Below, piece after piece: positions 7,338 through 11,350 of a stretch of 11,350 nt of DNA. The DNA is taken from contig VGDN01000024.1 in NCBI GenBank assembly GCA_016869695.1, positions 1 to 11,350 of the forward strand. Direction: 5' to 3'. Numbering within the stretch: position 1 is the stretch's first letter; each line of letters opens with the position of its first letter. Position numbers and translations under genes: made by a program. Source of the stretch: Alphaproteobacteria bacterium (GTDB lineage Bacteria > Pseudomonadota > Alphaproteobacteria > Rickettsiales > UBA1997). The notes beneath the pieces were generated by a model, which saw only the letters and a list, made by a program, of their open reading frames with translations, was not told where the DNA came from and did no database searches.

Positions 7338-7341
7338 TAAA

Positions 7342-7370
7342 GAATTTAGGATTTAAGATTTAGGATTTAG
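7342..7370. repeat. GATTTAR heptamer tandem repeat upstream of uvrC
   Basis: Three in-phase 7-bp units (GATTTAA at 7350, GATTTAG at 7357 and 7364) preceded by a degenerate unit at 7342. It begins four bases upstream of the uvrC start codon, in its 5' leader, where no ribosome site is seen. Confidence 0.7.
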
Positions 7371-7386
7371 AAAATATCTTTGGCTT

Positions 7387-7431
7387 GATTCGCTTTGCAT
7401 TATCTTCTCGCAAGCTCGCAGTAAGCGAATC
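7387..7431. repeat. Short inverted repeat in the uvrC-thyX gap
   Basis: GATTCGCTT (7387-7395) pairs perfectly with AAGCGAATC (7423-7431) around a 27-base loop that contains a TCGCAAGCTCGCA stretch. It could be a transcript hairpin or a decayed palindromic repeat; no T-run marks it as a terminator. Confidence 0.5.
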
Positions 7432-7444
7432 GAATCGAGCGTTA

Positions 7445-7506
7445 CAGGACTTACGCAGTTAAGGTCTGAGCGCTAATCTGGTTTTAACTAACTGCATTAA
7501 GTCCTG
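7445..7506. repeat. 62-bp MITE-like inverted repeat just upstream of thyX
   Basis: Arms of 17 and 18 bases (CAGGACTTACGCAGTTA at 7445-7461 against the complement of 7489-7506) match apart from one extra base and one change. The ends resemble the terminal repeats of small transposon-derived elements; no clear target duplication is visible. It ends 13 bases before the thyX ATG and so occupies the leader or promoter region. Confidence 0.6.
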
Positions 7507-7519
7507 ATCTTCCCAAAAA

Positions 7520-8440
7520 ATGGTAATCAAGAAAACACAACTTGACGAGATTGCTTTCTTGCGCACGCAAGAAAATCAAACCTTCAGACCAGTTGCTCCC
7601 GAGTTAGAAAAAATTTTGTATCAGCCTTTTGAGATCTTGGATCATGGCTTCGTACGGGTTGTGGATTACATGGGAAATGATGATTCGGTCGTGCAAGCGG
7701 CACGAGTCTCTTACGGTGCCGGCACCAAGAAAATTAGCGCTGACAAGGGTCTGATCAACTACCTAATGGCTCATTACCACACCACCCCTTTCGAGATGTG
7801 TGAGATCAAGTTCCACATCAAGCTGCCGATTTTCGTGGCACGGCAATGGATCCGCCACCGTACCGCTTCCGTGAATGAATATTCAGCACGCTACTCAATT
7901 ATGGAGGATGAGTTTTACATCCCGCGCCCTGAGCATCTCGCAGCACAATCAAAGATTAATCATCAAGGCCGCGATGAGGGCGGAATACTAAGCCATGAAG
8001 AGCAAAAACGCGTTTTGGAAATATTAAAAAAAGACTCGAGCTTGGCTTACGACCACTATCTAGAAATGATTAGCCAAGATGGTCAGGACGGACTTGCACG
8101 AGAGCTGGCGCGGATGAATCTGCCACTTAACTGCTACACACAATGGTATTGGAAAATCGATCTGCACAACCTCTTACACTTCCTACACCTGCGCGCCGAC
8201 TCACATGCTCAGTATGAGATTCGTGTTTATGCAGAAGTGGTGCTTGATATAGTCAAGAAGTGGGTTCCGCACTGTTTTGAAGCTTTCGTAAAAAATCGTC
8301 AAACCGGCAAAAGCCTGTCTGGCGCGGCTTTGGAGGTAATAAGAAAAATGCTAAAAGGCGAGAAGGTGACGCAAAAGGATAGTGGATTGAGCATTAGGGA
8401 GTGGGAGGAGTTGGAGAAGATTTTTAACCTTAAATCATAA
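7520..8440 (+). CDS. thyX: FAD-dependent thymidylate synthase ThyX
   Basis: ThyX makes dTMP from dUMP with methylene-tetrahydrofolate, FAD and NADPH, replacing ThyA. The 306-residue protein has the diagnostic motif [14 protein letters not shown] at 112-125 (RHRxxSxNxxSxRY). It also has the alphaproteobacterial N-terminal block [13 protein letters not shown] (40-52), [19 protein letters not shown] (85-103) and the C-terminal ELARMNLPL...[17 protein letters not shown] (195-225), which holds active-site His and Arg residues. The length and C-terminal GEKVTQ...[12 protein letters not shown] match rickettsial ThyX as I remember it. No Shine-Dalgarno is apparent before the ATG; a short inverted repeat sits directly upstream. 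The stop is 5 bases before tatA, so thyX, tatA and the exoD-like gene probably form one transcript. No thyA is in the window, so its presence elsewhere cannot be judged. Confidence 0.97.
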   Translation: MVIKKTQLDEIAFLRTQENQTFRPVAPELEKILYQPFEILDHGFVRVVDYMGNDDSVVQAARVSYGAGTKKISADKGLINYLMAHYHTTPFEMCEIKFHIKLPIFVARQWIRHRTASVNEYSARYSIMEDEFYIPRPEHLAAQSKINHQGRDEGGILSHEEQKRVLEILKKDSSLAYDHYLEMISQDGQDGLARELARMNLPLNCYTQWYWKIDLHNLLHFLHLRADSHAQYEIRVYAEVVLDIVKKWVPHCFEAFVKNRQTGKSLSGAALEVIRKMLKGEKVTQKDSGLSIREWEELEKIFNLKS

Positions 8441-8445
8441 AACAT

Positions 8446-8613
8446 ATGTCAGTCGGAATGGGAGAGTTGTTATTAATCCTAGTAATCGTCTTTGTGCTTT
8501 TTGGCGCTGGCAAGCTGCCTCAAGTAATGGGCGATATCGGTAAAGGAATTAAGAGTTTGAAAAAGGGGCTGAAGGAAGAAGAAAAAAAACCGGAAGAAAT
8601 CGAGAAGAAATAG
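8446..8613 (+). CDS. tatA: Sec-independent (Tat) protein translocase subunit TatA
   Basis: A 55-residue protein: an N-terminal membrane helix (about 7-20) with a polar Glu at 7, the FG hinge at 19-20, the amphipathic helix AGKLPQVMGDIGKGIKSLKK (21-40), and a charged Lys/Glu tail. This is the TatA/E layout and looks close to rickettsial TatA. TatA oligomers form the passage for folded twin-arginine proteins across the inner membrane with TatBC, which are not in this window. The gene starts 5 bases after the thyX stop and ends 3 bases before the next GTG start, so co-transcription is likely. There is no marked ribosome site. The charged tail is shorter than in E. coli TatA but normal for reduced alphaproteobacteria. 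Confidence 0.95.
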   Translation: MSVGMGELLLILVIVFVLFGAGKLPQVMGDIGKGIKSLKKGLKEEEKKPEEIEKK

Positions 8614-8616
8614 TCA

Positions 8617-9219
8617 GTGGATCAGCATAAAATAATCACAACTCAAGTAATCGAAGATGTGGTGAATAGCACATCTTCCGACCGCGTGCCAATACGCGAT
8701 TTGGTTTACGCCATGGAGTCTGTTGGATTTGGTTTAGTGATGATGATTTTTGCGCTGGCCATCACCATCCCTACTCCACCGCCATTACCAAGCATCATCT
8801 CCGTTCCGCTTATTGTCTTTTCTCTGCAGATGATGTTGGGCTACTCCTCACCAAAACTACCAAAAAGATTCGCTGATTTAACGGTTAAGCGCTCAGTTCT
8901 CGCAACATTGGTGAACAAGTCCGCACCCTACATCCGCAAGATAGAACTCATCCTAAAACCACGTCTGGCCTTCATGACCACTAAAACCGCTGAACGCTTA
9001 ATCGGATTTTTCTCCCTACTCTTTTCCTCATTCATTTTGCTGCCAATACCACTCTCCAACTTCATCCCCGGGCTTGGCATCTTGATCACTTCTTTCGGAC
9101 TTTTGGGCAAGGATGGCTTGGTTGTGCTACTCGGAATCACTGTTGGCATCTTCGGCATAACAGTCTCCATCGCCACTGTGATGTTAGGTGTTGAGGTGGT
9201 TTATTATTTTTTGCATTAA
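8617..9219 (+). CDS. ExoD-family inner-membrane protein
   Basis: A 200-residue protein with the ExoD-family pattern. It has a short cytosolic N-terminus, a first helix (about 36-51) followed by the proline run PTPPPLPS (52-59), a helix ending in SLQMMLG (69-75), a basic central loop with LPKRFADLTVKR and KPRLAFMTTKTAERLIG, then helices about 131-147, 149-163 and 167-190 with LLPIPLSNFIPGLGI. ExoD was named for exopolysaccharide defects in Rhizobium; the biochemical role of the family is unknown and the name says little about function here. The GTG start at 8617 is chosen because it lies 3 bases after the tatA stop and gives the expected family length; a GAGAAG at the tatA end could serve as ribosome site. 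Probably the last gene of the thyX-tatA transcript, followed by a strong hairpin. Confidence 0.85.
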   Translation: MDQHKIITTQVIEDVVNSTSSDRVPIRDLVYAMESVGFGLVMMIFALAITIPTPPPLPSIISVPLIVFSLQMMLGYSSPKLPKRFADLTVKRSVLATLVNKSAPYIRKIELILKPRLAFMTTKTAERLIGFFSLLFSSFILLPIPLSNFIPGLGILITSFGLLGKDGLVVLLGITVGIFGITVSIATVMLGVEVVYYFLH

Positions 9220-9243
9220 CCTTAACGCTTCATGTCTTGTCCA

Positions 9244-9278
9244 GAAATCAAAAATCAAACCTCTTGATTTTTGATTTC
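9244..9278 (+). terminator. 15-bp perfect hairpin after the exoD-like gene
   Basis: GAAATCAAAAATCAA (9244-9258) pairs exactly with TTGATTTTTGATTTC (9264-9278) around ACCTC. It lies 25 bases after the stop codon. The stem is AT-rich and no T-run follows, so it may act as an RNA-stabilising hairpin or weak terminator. The right arm is built from the GATTTTT heptamer also seen elsewhere in the window. Confidence 0.55.
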
Positions 9279-9319
9279 GTCAATGTTTGGTCTAAGCGTA
9301 AGAATTTTCTCAAATCGCA

Positions 9320-9348
9320 TTGACAGCATAAAAAACCGTTCCTACCTT
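9320..9348 (+). promoter_or_regulatory. Candidate sigma-70 promoter for rho
   Basis: TTGACA at 9320-9325 is a perfect -35 hexamer, with a 17-base spacer to TACCTT at 9343-9348 (3 of 6 matches to TATAAT). It would give a 5' leader of roughly 95 bases before rho. The -10 is weak, so confidence is moderate. Confidence 0.4.
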
Positions 9349-9360
9349 GCCACGCCTCGC

Positions 9361-9449
9361 CGTTCATTGCAGCACACCGCAGCACCGATTTTAGCAGCTT
9401 CCCCACGCACCTCTCTCCATCCACTTACTTAACATTTTCAACTAAAATC
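9361..9449 (+). promoter_or_regulatory. C-rich, G-poor rho leader: possible rut site for autoregulation
   Basis: By hand count these 89 bases contain about 33 C and 9 G, and the last 49 (9401-9449) have about 20 C and only 1 G. Long C-rich, G-poor, unstructured RNA is what Rho binds (rut). In E. coli rho is autoregulated by Rho-dependent termination in its leader; the same mechanism here is inference. There is no clear ribosome site before the ATG. Confidence 0.4.
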
Positions 9450-10997
<1,548 letters not shown>

Positions 10998-11006
10998 GGA
11001 ATTTTT

Positions 11007-11032
11007 GATTTTAGATTTTAGATTTTTGATTT
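11007..11032 (+). repeat. GATTTTW heptamer tandem repeat after rho
   Basis: G-starting 7-bp units in strict phase at 11007, 11014, 11021 and 11028 (GATTTTA, GATTTTA, GATTTTT, then partial GATTT). It is the same style of heptamer as upstream of uvrC and after the exoD-like gene. Confidence 0.7.
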
Positions 11033-11053
11033 GGCTTACTCCTCAAATCAAAA
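11024..11053 (+). terminator. Hairpin downstream of rho
   Basis: TTTTGATTT (11024-11032) pairs with AAATCAAAA (11045-11053) around a 12-base loop. It is AT-rich, lies about 27 bases after the rho stop and uses the heptamer sequence as its left arm. No G/C-rich stem or clean T-run is present, so it is at most a weak terminator. Confidence 0.35.
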
Positions 11054-11064
11054 TTCATTTACGA

Positions 11065-11350
11065 ATGCGCTCTGTTTTTTTTATCACCCTTCTACTCACC
11101 TCCTGCACCATCTCCTCAATACATCTTCTCACGCAACAAGAATCGGCTCTGAAAACGCGCGGGGGATATGGGTCATATCTTGCTTTGGAATATCTCCAGT
11201 TTTCACGTAGCTTGTTGTCGGTGAAGGAGAAAAAAACTGCGGAATATTTTTCCAAAAAAGGTTTGGGGATCGCGTCTGGCGTGGAGTTTGTTCCAGAAAA
11301 TCCAATCGAGTGGAAAGCTGATCCAGCGCAGGTGGAAGAGATGGTGATGA
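11065..11350 (+). CDS. Putative outer-membrane lipoprotein, OmpA-family-like N-terminus (partial, runs off right edge)
   Basis: The frame is open from ATG 11065 to the window end (95 complete codons). Residues 1-14 form a lipoprotein signal: MRSVFFITLLLTSC with lipobox LTSC, so Cys14 would be lipidated and the protein anchored in a membrane. The following part (GGYGSYLALEYLQFSRSL, then AEYFSKKGLGIASG and a proline/acid-rich VPENPIEWKAD) resembles, from memory, the N-terminal region of alphaproteobacterial OmpA-family lipoproteins. Those proteins have a peptidoglycan-binding domain further on, and that part lies outside the window. It starts 67 bases after rho, with a hairpin between, so it is probably a separate unit. 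There is no strong ribosome site before the ATG. Confidence 0.6.
   Translation, partial: MRSVFFITLLLTSCTISSIHLLTQQESALKTRGGYGSYLALEYLQFSRSLLSVKEKKTAEYFSKKGLGIASGVEFVPENPIEWKADPAQVEEMVM

Noticed and set aside
7338..7519. CRISPR array or small RNA gene in the repeat-rich gap before thyX
   Set aside because: The repeats are short tandem heptamers and two inverted repeats, without regular spacers; nothing resembles a known RNA gene.
9241..9280. Classical intrinsic terminator after the exoD-like gene
   Set aside because: The stem is perfect, but it is AT-rich and not followed by a T-run, so it is listed only as a hairpin with possible terminator function.
11055..11255. Minus-strand frame of 66 codons opposite the lipoprotein gene
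   Set aside because: It has no domain or signal and is antisense to a frame with a clear lipoprotein signal peptide and lipobox.

Overview
The window looks like a piece of an alphaproteobacterial genome, most likely Rickettsiales or a near relative. The large VirB6-type secretion gene has the long signal-peptide-plus-ectodomain build of rickettsial VirB6 proteins. From memory, ThyX, TatA, Rho and UvrC read as alphaproteobacterial to rickettsial versions. Two conserved enzyme genes carry in-frame insertions with palindromic sequence, a habit best known from Rickettsia. A histidine biosynthesis gene (hisG) is unusual for a strict intracellular Rickettsia and would suit a less reduced or early-branching member. 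No homology search was possible, so the taxonomy is inference.

Left part, 1-5085, minus strand: three genes read leftward in very tight order. They encode an outer-membrane beta-barrel protein, short-form HisG (start overlapping the previous stop by 1 base) and a giant VirB6/TrbL-like type IV secretion protein (start overlapping hisG by 14 bases). The VirB6-like frame stays open for at least 1059 codons and leaves the window at base 1. It has no stop inside the window, so it is easily missed.

Centre, 5086-7337: the divergent gap between the barrel gene and a TauE/SafE-type permease is a 164-bp palindrome with perfect 48-bp arms. The two flanking genes therefore have identical 5' leaders. The permease converges on and overlaps a uvrC gene that lacks its C-terminal helix-hairpin-helix domain and about 120 residues of its middle, and that carries a palindromic insertion of about 42 codons.

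Right part, 7338-11350, plus strand: a repeat-rich gap, then thyX, tatA and an exoD-family membrane protein gene close together, a gap with a strong hairpin, a C-rich G-poor leader, rho with a glutamine-rich N-terminal extension, and the start of a lipoprotein gene. Short 7-bp tandem repeats occur in several gaps and inside the hisG insertion.

The most interesting items are the truncated VirB6-like gene and its odd operon, the promoter-region palindrome, the eroded uvrC, the in-frame insertions, the dispersed heptamer repeats, and the possible Rho autoregulatory leader.
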